Below, piece by piece: positions 26,699 through 36,746 of a stretch of 64,000 nucleotides of DNA (its first letter is position 1; each line of letters begins with the position of its first letter). The notes under the pieces were generated by a model. It was not told where the DNA came from, ran no database searches, and saw only the letters and a list, made by a program, of their open reading frames with translations. The position numbers and the translations under genes are program-made. This stretch comes from Streptomyces sp. NBC_01275 (GTDB taxonomy: Bacteria > Actinomycetota > Actinomycetes > Streptomycetales > Streptomycetaceae), in the NCBI RefSeq assembly GCF_026340655.1, contig NZ_JAPEOZ010000001.1, forward strand, positions 6,014,001 through 6,078,000, in the 5' to 3' direction.

Positions 26699-27883
26699 AT
26701 GCGACGCCACACCATCGAACCCCGCCCCGGCTGGCAGCAGACCGTCGAGGAACAGGGCCTCGTCTACCCGCTCACCCGCCACCCCGACGGCTCCCTGCGC
26801 CCGTACTGGGACGAGAGCGCGTACTACGTCTTCACCCTCGACGAGGTCGAGGCGCTGGAGGAGACCGTCGAGGAACTGCACGCCATGTGCCTGGCGGCCG
26901 CCGAGCACATCGTCTCCGCCGACCGTCTCGCCGACCTGGGCATCACCGACCCGCGGCTCGCCGAGGCCGTCACCGAGTCCTGGCGCCGCCGCGCCGAACT
27001 CCCCTCCGTCTACGGCCGGTTCGACCTGCACTACGACGGCACGGGCCCGGCGAAGCTGCTGGAGTACAACGCCGACACCCCCACCTCCCTGGTGGAGGCG
27101 GCCTCCTGCCAGTGGTTCTGGATGGAGGAACGGTTCCCCGGCGCCGACCAGTGGAACTCCCTCCACGAACGCCTCGTCGCCGCCTGGAAGAGGCAGGCCG
27201 CCCTCCTCCCGCCCGGCAGCCCGCTCTACTTCGCCCACTCCACCGCCGACGAGCTCGGCGAGGACCTGATGACGGTCGCCTACCTCAAGGAGACCGCCGA
27301 ACAGGCAGGCCTGGACACCGAGTTCATCCCCGTCGAGGACATCGGCTGGGACCGGCTCTCCGACCGCTTCGTCGACCAACGGCTCCGGTTCATCCGCAGC
27401 TGCTTCAAGCTGTACCCCTGGGAGTGGCTCACCTCCGACCGCTTCGCCGACCACGTCCTGGACACCCTCGACAACGGCGGCGGCACCGGCACGACCCTGT
27501 GGATCGAACCGGCCTGGAAGATGCTCCTCAGCAACAAGGCCCTCCTCGCGATCCTCTGGGAGCTCCACCCGGACCACCCCAACCTCCTCCCGGCCTTTCT
27601 CGACGGCCCCCGCGACCTCGCCGCCACCGCCGGCTACGTCGCCAAGCCGCTGCTGGGCCGCGAGGGCGCGGGCGTCACGATCCACGAGAAGGGCGCCGCA
27701 CCCGTCGTACGGGACGAGCCCTGCTGCTACCAGGAGCTGGCCCCGCTGCCCGCCTTCGACGGCAACCACGTCGTCCTCGGCGCCTGGACGGTCGGCGACG
27801 AGTCGGCGGGCCTCGGCATCCGCGAGTCCTCGGGCCTGATCACGGACGAGTACGCCCGCTTCCTGCCCCACGTGATCCTGTAA
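26699..27883 (+). CDS. Glutathionylspermidine synthase-like ATP-grasp protein (YgiC/YjfC family)
   Basis: A 394-residue protein with the family's N-terminal IEPRPGWQQTVEEQGL and WDESAYYVF, and RFDLHYDGTGPAKLLEYNADTPTSLVEA. ATP-grasp residues follow in KPLLGREGAGVTIH, and the C-terminal GAWTVGDESAGLGIRES closes the fold. It should form an amide bond at the expense of ATP. The amidase half of true glutathionylspermidine synthases is absent, and Streptomyces lacks glutathione, so the substrate differs. It is paired with the upstream lipoprotein. Confidence 0.88.
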   Translation: MRRHTIEPRPGWQQTVEEQGLVYPLTRHPDGSLRPYWDESAYYVFTLDEVEALEETVEELHAMCLAAAEHIVSADRLADLGITDPRLAEAVTESWRRRAELPSVYGRFDLHYDGTGPAKLLEYNADTPTSLVEAASCQWFWMEERFPGADQWNSLHERLVAAWKRQAALLPPGSPLYFAHSTADELGEDLMTVAYLKETAEQAGLDTEFIPVEDIGWDRLSDRFVDQRLRFIRSCFKLYPWEWLTSDRFADHVLDTLDNGGGTGTTLWIEPAWKMLLSNKALLAILWELHPDHPNLLPAFLDGPRDLAATAGYVAKPLLGREGAGVTIHEKGAAPVVRDEPCCYQELAPLPAFDGNHVVLGAWTVGDESAGLGIRESSGLITDEYARFLPHVIL

Positions 27884-27965
27884 CGGCCTGTCGGCCCCCG
27901 TCCCGCCGTCGCTCGCATGGTGGACGGGGGACGGCCGCCCCACGACCCGGCCGGTAGGCTGACCG

Positions 27966-30622
<2,657 letters not shown>

Positions 30623-30686
30623 GCGGCGCACGGGCGAAGCACTGAGCAGCGCTCGGAAGCACCGAGGGCGCATCGCACACACGTTC

Positions 30687-30732
30687 CTCTGGGCAGAGCG
30701 CTGCACATCACTTCCCCTGCGCCTGCCCAGAG
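30687..30732 (+). terminator. Long-loop inverted repeat after trpS
   Basis: CTCTGGGCAG (30687-30696) and CTGCCCAGAG (30723-30732) are perfect complements, and inner GCGC/GCGC blocks extend the stem. It lies 64 bases after the trpS stop and probably terminates it. It precedes the 2H phosphoesterase gene. Confidence 0.6.
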
Positions 30733-30821
30733 CACAGCCATGGCCGTACAGTCGATAGCCGCACGACTGAGCACGAACCCGGCACGACGGCATGACGACC
30801 CGAAGAAGACAGGAGAAAGAC

Positions 30822-31400
30822 GTGGGGACCGTAACGATCGGCGTGTCGATCGCGGTCCCGGAGCCTCACGGCAGCCTGCTCCAGGAGCGCCGCGAGGGCT
30901 TCGGCGACGCCGCGGCTCACGGCATCCCCACGCATGTCACCCTGCTGCCGCCGACCGAGGTCCCCGCCGGTGAGCTGCCGGCCGTCGAGGCGCATCTCGT
31001 CGAGGTCGCCGCGGCGGGCCGCCCGTTCCCGATGCGGCTGTCCGGCACGGGCACCTTCCGGCCGCTGTCGCCGGTCGTGTTCGTGCAGGTCGTCGAGGGC
31101 GCCGAGGCCTGCTCCCGGCTACAGCAGCAGGTCCGCGACGCCTCCGGTCCCCTCGCGCGCGAGCTGCAGTTCCCCTACCACCCGCACGTCACCGTCGCGC
31201 ACGGCATCGACGAGGCGGCCATGGACCGGGCCTACGAGGAGCTCGCCGACTACGAGGCCCAGTGGCCCTGCACCGGCTTCGCCCTCTACGAGCAGGGCCC
31301 CGACGGCGTATGGCGCAAGCTGTACGAGTACGCCTTCGGCAGCGCGGTGGTCCCCCCGCAGGCCACCCACGCGGACCACGGCACCCTGCCCACCCGCTAG
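30822..31400 (+). CDS. 2'-5' RNA ligase family (2H phosphoesterase) protein
   Basis: About 192 residues from a GTG at 30822 (GGAGAAAGAC upstream). Two HxT motifs define the 2H phosphoesterase fold: HVTLLPP near residue 38 and HPHVTVAHG near residue 121. The family includes RNA ligases/cyclic phosphodiesterases and protein homologues of unknown substrate. The protein is probably cytosolic. It is a single gene, convergent with the DprE2-like SDR, with 14 bases between stops. Confidence 0.88.
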   Translation: MGTVTIGVSIAVPEPHGSLLQERREGFGDAAAHGIPTHVTLLPPTEVPAGELPAVEAHLVEVAAAGRPFPMRLSGTGTFRPLSPVVFVQVVEGAEACSRLQQQVRDASGPLARELQFPYHPHVTVAHGIDEAAMDRAYEELADYEAQWPCTGFALYEQGPDGVWRKLYEYAFGSAVVPPQATHADHGTLPTR

Positions 31401-31414
31401 GACCTGCCGGGCCG

Positions 31415-32170
31415 TCAGATCGGCAGCCTCCGGAACAGCCCCCGAGGCGCGTGCCGCAGCGCCGACATCACCACCCGAAGCACCCCCGGCACCCACACCG
31501 TCTCCGCGCGTCGCCGCAGCCCCAGCTCGACCGCCGTCGCGACCGCCTCCGGCGTGGTCGCCAGCGGCGCCTCCGCCAGCCCGGCGGTCATCTTCGTCCG
31601 GACGAACCCGGGGCGTACGACCATGACGTGGACGCCCGTCCCGTGCAGCGCGTCGCCCAGGCCCTGGGCGAAGGCGTCCAGGCCGGCCTTGCTCGAGCCG
31701 TAGATGAAGTTCGAGCGCCGGGCGCGCTCCCCGGCGACGGAGGACAGGACGACCAGGGAACCGTGGCCCTGGGTCTGCAGGGCGCGGGCGCTGACCAGGC
31801 CCGCCGACACCGCCCCCGTGTAGTTGGTCTGCGCGACGCGCACCGCGGCCGCAGGCTCGCGCTCGTCGTGCGCCTGGTCGCCCAGGACGCCGAAGGCGAG
31901 CAGTACCAGGTCGACGTCCCCCTCGGCGAACACCTTGCCGAGGACGGTCTCGTGGGAATCGGGGTCGAGCGCGTCGAAGGCGACCGTGCGGACGTCGGCC
32001 CCGAGGGCGCGCAGTCCGTCGGCTGCCTGCTCCAGGGCGGGCGAGGGGCGGCCGGCGAGCCACACCGTGCGGGTGCGGCGGGCGATCAGGCGGCGGGCGG
32101 TGGCCAGCGCGATCTCGGACGTGCCGCCGAGGACGAGAAGGGACTGGGGGAGGCCGAAGGCGTCCTTCAC
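31415..32170 (-). CDS. DprE2-like short-chain dehydrogenase (decaprenylphosphoryl-D-erythropentosid-2-ulose reductase)
   Basis: A 251-residue SDR from a GTG at 32170 with AGGAG upstream. The cofactor motif reads LVLGGTSEIALATAR, the catalytic Ser is in VVLSSVAGERAR, and the YxxxK pair is in YGSSKAGLDAFAQ. The TSEIA form of the glycine motif and the position after a DprE1-like oxidase match DprE2, which reduces the 2-keto intermediate to decaprenylphosphoryl-arabinose. It lies 92 bases after the DprE1-like gene, in the same operon. Confidence 0.88.
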   Translation of the reverse strand: MKDAFGLPQSLLVLGGTSEIALATARRLIARRTRTVWLAGRPSPALEQAADGLRALGADVRTVAFDALDPDSHETVLGKVFAEGDVDLVLLAFGVLGDQAHDEREPAAAVRVAQTNYTGAVSAGLVSARALQTQGHGSLVVLSSVAGERARRSNFIYGSSKAGLDAFAQGLGDALHGTGVHVMVVRPGFVRTKMTAGLAEAPLATTPEAVATAVELGLRRRAETVWVPGVLRVVMSALRHAPRGLFRRLPI

Positions 32171-32262
32171 GACAGCTCCTGTGGGGGGTGGGGAGTGGGG
32201 GCGTGGGAGAAGTGGGGGGGGGGAGAGCGAGGGGAGAGCGGGGAGGTGAGGGGCGAGCGGGC

Positions 32263-33624
32263 TCAGAGGGAGAGGCGGCGGGCGAGGTCGGAGACGAACA
32301 CGCCGTCGGGGTCGAGATCCGCGCGCAGGGCGCGGAATTCGTCCAGGCGCGGATACATCGCGGCGAGCAGCTCCGGCCGCAGCCGGGAGTCCTTGGCGAG
32401 GTAGACGCGCCCGCCGGCCGTGGCCACCTCCTCGTCCAGCTCGTCGAGGAGGGCGGCGAGGCCGGGCAGCCCGGCCGGGATGTCCAGGGCGAGGGTCCAG
32501 CCGGGGCGGGGGAAGGAGAGCCAGCCGGGGTCGGCGTCCCCGAAGCGCTTGAGGACGGCGAGGAAGGACGGACAGCGGTGCGCGGAGATACGGCCCACGA
32601 TCCGGCGCAGCGCGTCCTCCTGGCCGTGTCCGACGACGAACTGGTACTGCACGAAGCCGGCCCGGCCGTAGACGCGGTTCCAGTGGGGGACGCCGTCGAG
32701 AGGGTGGAAGAAGGCGGACAGCTTCTGGAGTTGGCCGCTGCGCGCGCGGGGGGCCTTGCGGAACCAGAGTTCGTTGAACAGCCCGACGGTCGTGCGGGTG
32801 AGCAGGCCCTCCGGGAGGACGGCGGGGGCGGCCGGCAACTGCGCGGGGCGGAAGGCGAGCGGGGCCCTGCGCGCGCGGGCGGGCAGGGCGTCCAGGGGCG
32901 CATGGTCGCCCCGGGTGAGCACCGCGCGCCCGGTGGCCCGCCCGCGCGCGAGGAGGTCGATCCAGGCGACCGAGTAGCGGTAGCGGTGGTCGGCGCCGGT
33001 CAGCCGGGCCATCAGGTCGTCGAGGTCGGCGGCCCGCTCGGTGTCGACCGACATGAGGGAGGTCTCGACCGGCTGGAGCCGGACCGTGGCCGTGAGGATC
33101 ACCCCGGTCAGGCCCATGCCGCCGGCGGTCGCGTCGAAGAGGGGGGCGCCCTGGTCCACCGTGCGGATCGTGCCGTCGGCGGTGAGCAGCTCGAAGGACA
33201 GCACATGGCGGGCGAAGGAGCCCGAGACGTGGTGGTTCTTGCCGTGGATGTCGGCGCCGATCGCGCCGCCCACGGTCACATAGCGGGTGCCCGGCGTCAC
33301 GGGCACGAACCAGCCGAGCGGCAGCAGGGCCTCCATCAGCCGGTGCAGGGAGACGCCCGCGTCGCACAGGACGGTCCCGCCGGCCACGTCGACGGCGTGG
33401 ATCCGGTCCAGGCCGGTCATGTCGAGCACGGCCCCGCCCGCGTTCTGCGCGGCGTCGCCGTACGCCCGCCCCAGGCCCCTGGGGATGCTCCCGCGCGCCC
33501 CGCAGTCCCGGACGGCGGCCACGGCCTCCTCGTACGTCCGCGGGCGGATCAACCGGGCGGCGGAGGGAGCGGTACGGCCCCATCCCGTGACGGAGACGGT
33601 CTCTGGAGCGGTCTCGGCAGGCAT
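32263..33624 (-). CDS. DprE1-like FAD-binding oxidase (decaprenylphosphoryl-beta-D-ribose 2-oxidase)
   Basis: A 453-residue PCMH-type flavoprotein. The FAD site reads VTVGGAIGADIHGKNHHVSGSF, with the covalent/active His pair at about 131-132. HPLDGVPHWNRVYGRAGFVQYQFV and VYLAKDSRLRPE match the mycobacterial DprE1 substrate region, and the C-terminus ends VSDLARRLSL. It would oxidise the 2-OH of a polyprenylphosphoryl ribose. The Cys that benzothiazinones attack in M. tuberculosis DprE1 (GWNICVDFP) is Ala379 here (GWTLALDIP). It is divergent from the PAP2-UbiA operon. Confidence 0.9.
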   Translation of the reverse strand: MPAETAPETVSVTGWGRTAPSAARLIRPRTYEEAVAAVRDCGARGSIPRGLGRAYGDAAQNAGGAVLDMTGLDRIHAVDVAGGTVLCDAGVSLHRLMEALLPLGWFVPVTPGTRYVTVGGAIGADIHGKNHHVSGSFARHVLSFELLTADGTIRTVDQGAPLFDATAGGMGLTGVILTATVRLQPVETSLMSVDTERAADLDDLMARLTGADHRYRYSVAWIDLLARGRATGRAVLTRGDHAPLDALPARARRAPLAFRPAQLPAAPAVLPEGLLTRTTVGLFNELWFRKAPRARSGQLQKLSAFFHPLDGVPHWNRVYGRAGFVQYQFVVGHGQEDALRRIVGRISAHRCPSFLAVLKRFGDADPGWLSFPRPGWTLALDIPAGLPGLAALLDELDEEVATAGGRVYLAKDSRLRPELLAAMYPRLDEFRALRADLDPDGVFVSDLARRLSL

Positions 33625-33756
33625 GTGAGCGACCGTATCGCCCCTATATGGGGGAGAGGTCTTGAAACCTCACCCACTCCCCGAAATGGGTGATTAATGG
33701 GATGTCGCTCAATATTGCCGGAGTTATGACGATGTCGGCGTGAACAGTGAGTCCAC

Positions 33757-34377
33757 ATGGACGACAGGGAGACCGACAGGGAGACCGGCATGGGGACCGG
33801 AGGCGTGCGGGCCGGAGACGTGGGGGCCGGAGGCGTGGGGACCGGCATCGATCACCGCATCCTCTCGGCGCTCCGCGCCCGTGGGGCGGACCCGCGGGTG
33901 GCGGGGGCCGCGCGCGCCTTGTCCTGGGCGGGCGAGCACGGCGCGCTGTGGCTCGCGGCGGGCCTGGCGGGCGCCGCCGTGGACCGACCCCGGCACCGGG
34001 CCTGGCTGCGCGCGACCGCGCTCACCGCGGGCGCGCACCTCGCCAGCATGGGCGTGAAACGCATCGTGCGCCGTCCTCGCCCGGCCCATGTGGAACCGCT
34101 GGTGCGCACCGCCGGGCGGCACTCCTTCCCCAGCTCGCACGCGACCTCCGCCGCCGCCGCGGCCGTCGCCTACGGCACGTTGGGCGCGTACGCCGTGCCC
34201 CCGCTCGCCGTCGCGATGTGCCTCTCGCGGCTGGTCGTCGGCGTCCACTACCCCTCCGACGTGGCGGCCGGCGCGGTCCTGGGGGCGCTCACGGCGCGCA
34301 TGGGGGCGCGCTGGATGCAAGACGGCGCACACGGCGTGCATAGCGTGCACAGCGGGCGAGGGGGCGCACATGACTGA
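33757..34377 (+). CDS. PAP2-family membrane phosphatase
   Basis: A 206-residue membrane phosphatase. The three PAP2 signatures are present: KRIVRRPRP, SFPSSHATS and SRLVVGVHYPSD. An N-terminal Gly/Val/Thr-rich repeat (GMGTGGVRAGDVGAGGVG) precedes the fold. In mycobacteria an equivalent enzyme removes the 5-phosphate from decaprenylphosphoryl-5-phosphoribose. Here it is coupled by an 8-base overlap to the UbiA transferase, so the same step is proposed. Confidence 0.88.
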   Translation: MDDRETDRETGMGTGGVRAGDVGAGGVGTGIDHRILSALRARGADPRVAGAARALSWAGEHGALWLAAGLAGAAVDRPRHRAWLRATALTAGAHLASMGVKRIVRRPRPAHVEPLVRTAGRHSFPSSHATSAAAAAVAYGTLGAYAVPPLAVAMCLSRLVVGVHYPSDVAAGAVLGALTARMGARWMQDGAHGVHSVHSGRGGAHD

Positions 34378-35332
34378 GGCGGTTCTCCACAAGCAGCGCA
34401 CCCCCGCCCAGCACCCCGAGCCCACCGGCCCCCGCCCCGCAATCCGCACCCGCACCCTTCTCGGAGGACTCCTCCGCACCGCCCGCCCCAAGCAGTGGGT
34501 CAAGAACACCCTGGTCATCGCGGCCCCCGCCGCCGCCGGCCGGCTCTTCTCGCTGCACGCCCTCACCCAACTCGCCCTCGTCTTCGCCCTGTTCACCGCC
34601 TGCGCCGCCGCCGTCTACCTGATCAACGACGCCCGTGACGCCGACGCCGACCGCGCCCACCCCACCAAGCGCCGCCGCCCGGTCGCCGCCGGACAGGTCC
34701 CCGTGCCCGTCGCCTACGCCGTCGGAGGCGCCCTCGGCGTCCTCGCCCCGGTCGCCGCGGCCTGGCTGACCACCCCGGTCGTCGCGGGGCTCCTGACCGC
34801 CTACCTCGGCATGCAGCTGGCGTACTGCGTCAGCCTCAAGCACGTCCTCGTCATCGACCTGGTCGTCGTCACGACCGGCTTCCTGATGCGGGCGATGATC
34901 GGCGGGCTCGCGCTCGGCATCCCGCTGTCGCGCTGGTTTCTGATCACCACCGGGTTCGGGGCGCTGTTCATGGTCGCGGCCAAGCGCTACTCCGAGGCCG
35001 TCCAGATGGACGGAAAGGCGGGCGCCACCCGCGCGCTGCTCACCGAGTACACCACCGGCTACCTGCGCTTCGTCTGGCAGTTGGCGGCCGGGGTCGCCGT
35101 CCTCGGGTACTGCCTGTGGGCCCTGGAGGAGGGCGGCGTCCCGCACACCAGCGTGCTGCCCTGGCGTCAGCTCTCGATGGTCGCCTTCATCCTGGCGGTC
35201 CTGCGCTACGCCGTCTTCGCCGACCGCGGCACCGCCGGTGAACCCGAGGAGGTCGTCCTCGGCGACCGCGCCCTCGCCCTGATCGGCCTGGCCTGGCTCG
35301 CCATGTACGGGCTGGCAGTGGCCAATTGGTGA
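34370..35332 (+). CDS. UbiA-family decaprenyl-phosphate phosphoribosyltransferase
   Basis: A 320-residue UbiA prenyltransferase-fold protein with about nine transmembrane segments. It has ARPKQWVKN near the start, the Asp motif INDARDADADRAHPTKRRRP, and ITTGFGALFMVAAKRYSE later, all characteristic of DPPR synthase (Rv3806c-like). It would attach phosphoribose from PRPP to a polyprenyl phosphate, the first step of the pathway completed by the PAP2, DprE1 and DprE2 homologues nearby. Stop and next start overlap as GTGA. Confidence 0.9.
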   Translation: MTEAVLHKQRTPAQHPEPTGPRPAIRTRTLLGGLLRTARPKQWVKNTLVIAAPAAAGRLFSLHALTQLALVFALFTACAAAVYLINDARDADADRAHPTKRRRPVAAGQVPVPVAYAVGGALGVLAPVAAAWLTTPVVAGLLTAYLGMQLAYCVSLKHVLVIDLVVVTTGFLMRAMIGGLALGIPLSRWFLITTGFGALFMVAAKRYSEAVQMDGKAGATRALLTEYTTGYLRFVWQLAAGVAVLGYCLWALEEGGVPHTSVLPWRQLSMVAFILAVLRYAVFADRGTAGEPEEVVLGDRALALIGLAWLAMYGLAVANW

Positions 35333-35841
35333 GGTCGGTGCGGTCAGTGAGGTCGGTAAGGTCAGTGAGGTCGGTGTTGTCGGCGATGTCGGCGAAATGG
35401 ACGGCCGCCCCGGCCAGACGCGAGCTGTGCGCCTTCGCCGCCGTCGGCCTCCTCGCCTACGCCGCCGACCTCGCCCTGTTCACCTGTCTCCGCGGCCCCG
35501 GCGGCCTCGACCCGCTCACCGCCAAGGTGCTGTCCTTCCTCGTCGGCTGCACGGTCGCCTACGCGGGCAACGCGCGCGGCACCTACCGGCACACGCGCCC
35601 GCGCGGGCCGCGCCCGTACGCCGTGTTCTTCGCGGTGAACGTGGCCGGCGCGCTCGTCCAGCTCCTCTGCCTCGCCGTCAGCCACTACGGCCTCGGGCTC
35701 ACCTCGCAGCGCGCGGACACCGTCTCCGGCGCGGGAATCGGCATGGCGCTCGCCACTGTTCTGCGCTTCTGGGGTACCCGGACCCTGGTCTTCGGCGTCA
35801 TTCGCCGCGAGGAGGGCAGAGTCGGATCATGGACTGGCTGA
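35329..35841 (+). CDS. GtrA-like membrane protein
   Basis: About 170 residues if started at the GTG overlapping the UbiA stop. An ATG at 35386 would give 151. The body has four hydrophobic helices (FAAVGLLAYAADLALFTCL, LSFLVGCTVAYAGN, YAVFFAVNVAGALVQLLCL, GMALATVLRFWGTRTLVF) typical of GtrA proteins, which are linked to polyprenyl-sugar translocation. The first 16 residues are an RSV repeat encoded by tandem gtcagtgag-type units (35331-35376). It belongs to the polyprenyl-sugar operon. The true start is uncertain. Confidence 0.8.
   Translation: MRSVRSVRSVRSVRSVLSAMSAKWTAAPARRELCAFAAVGLLAYAADLALFTCLRGPGGLDPLTAKVLSFLVGCTVAYAGNARGTYRHTRPRGPRPYAVFFAVNVAGALVQLLCLAVSHYGLGLTSQRADTVSGAGIGMALATVLRFWGTRTLVFGVIRREEGRVGSWTG
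35331..35380 (+). repeat. Short tandem repeat at the GtrA gene start
   Basis: Alternating units aggtcggtg / cggtcagtg / aggtcggta / aggtcagtg / aggtcggtg, about 9 bases each, follow the UbiA stop. In frame they encode RSV repeats if translation starts at the overlap. Confidence 0.8.
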
Positions 35842-36746
35842 AAAAGCTTCCCGGCGTCGGGCCGTTGGTCATGCGCCTGACCGCCACGCACGCGTGGCGG
35901 TCGTACGAACGCCTCGACCGGGTGAAGTGGACCCGGCTGGCCGCCGCGATGACGTTCGTCAGCTTCATCGCGCTGTTCCCGCTGCTGACCGTGGCCGCCG
36001 CCATCGCCGCCGCCACGCTCAGCACGTCCCGGCAGCAGGAGCTCCAGGACAAGCTCGCCGACCAGGTCCCCGGCATCTCCGACCAGCTCGACATCAACAA
36101 CCTGGTGCAGAACGCGGGCGCCATCGGCCTGATCGCCGGCGCCGTCCTGCTGCTCACCGGCATCGGCTGGGTCGGCCAGATGCGCGACTGTCTGCGCGCG
36201 GTGTGGGAGCTGCCCGACCCCGAGGAGAACCCCGTCCTGCGCAAGGCCAAGGACACGGGCGTCCTGATCGGTCTGGGCGGCGCGGTGCTGCTGACCCTCG
36301 CCATCTCCACCGTCGCCTCGGCCCTGGTCGGCTGGATCACCGACGAGCTGGGCATCGACCGGGCGGGCTGGGGCGGCATCCTGCTGCGCGTCGCCGCGTT
36401 CACCGTCGCCGTCCTCGCCGACTTCCTGCTCCTGCTGTACGTCCTCACCCTGCTGCCCGGCGTCGAGCCGCCCCGCCGCCGCCTGATCGTCGCCGCGCTG
36501 ATCGGCGCGGTCGGCTTCGAGCTGCTGAAGCTGCTGCTCAGCGGCTATATGCAGGGCGTGGCCGCCAAGAGCATGTACGGCGCGTTCGGCGTGCCCATCG
36601 CCCTGCTGCTGTGGATCAACTTCACCGCGAAGCTGCTCCTGTACTGCGCCGCCTGGACGGCCACGGACAGCGTCCCGGACAACCCCCTCGACATCGACGT
36701 CAGCGACGACGTCGTACCAGGTCCGGCAGCGGCCAACGGCGGTTGA
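35829..36746 (+). CDS. YihY/BrkB-family inner membrane protein
   Basis: A 305-residue membrane protein of the YihY/virulence factor BrkB family. It has SYERLDRVKWTRLAAAMTFVSFIALFPLLTV near the start, GWVGQMRDCLRAVWELP, and MQGVAAKSMYGAFGVPIALLLWINFTAKLLLY near the end, with about six transmembrane helices. Function is unknown and transport is suspected. It overlaps the GtrA gene by 13 bases, and its 3' end overlaps the convergent carboxypeptidase gene by 47 bases. Confidence 0.9.
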   Translation: MDWLKKLPGVGPLVMRLTATHAWRSYERLDRVKWTRLAAAMTFVSFIALFPLLTVAAAIAAATLSTSRQQELQDKLADQVPGISDQLDINNLVQNAGAIGLIAGAVLLLTGIGWVGQMRDCLRAVWELPDPEENPVLRKAKDTGVLIGLGGAVLLTLAISTVASALVGWITDELGIDRAGWGGILLRVAAFTVAVLADFLLLLYVLTLLPGVEPPRRRLIVAALIGAVGFELLKLLLSGYMQGVAAKSMYGAFGVPIALLLWINFTAKLLLYCAAWTATDSVPDNPLDIDVSDDVVPGPAAANGG

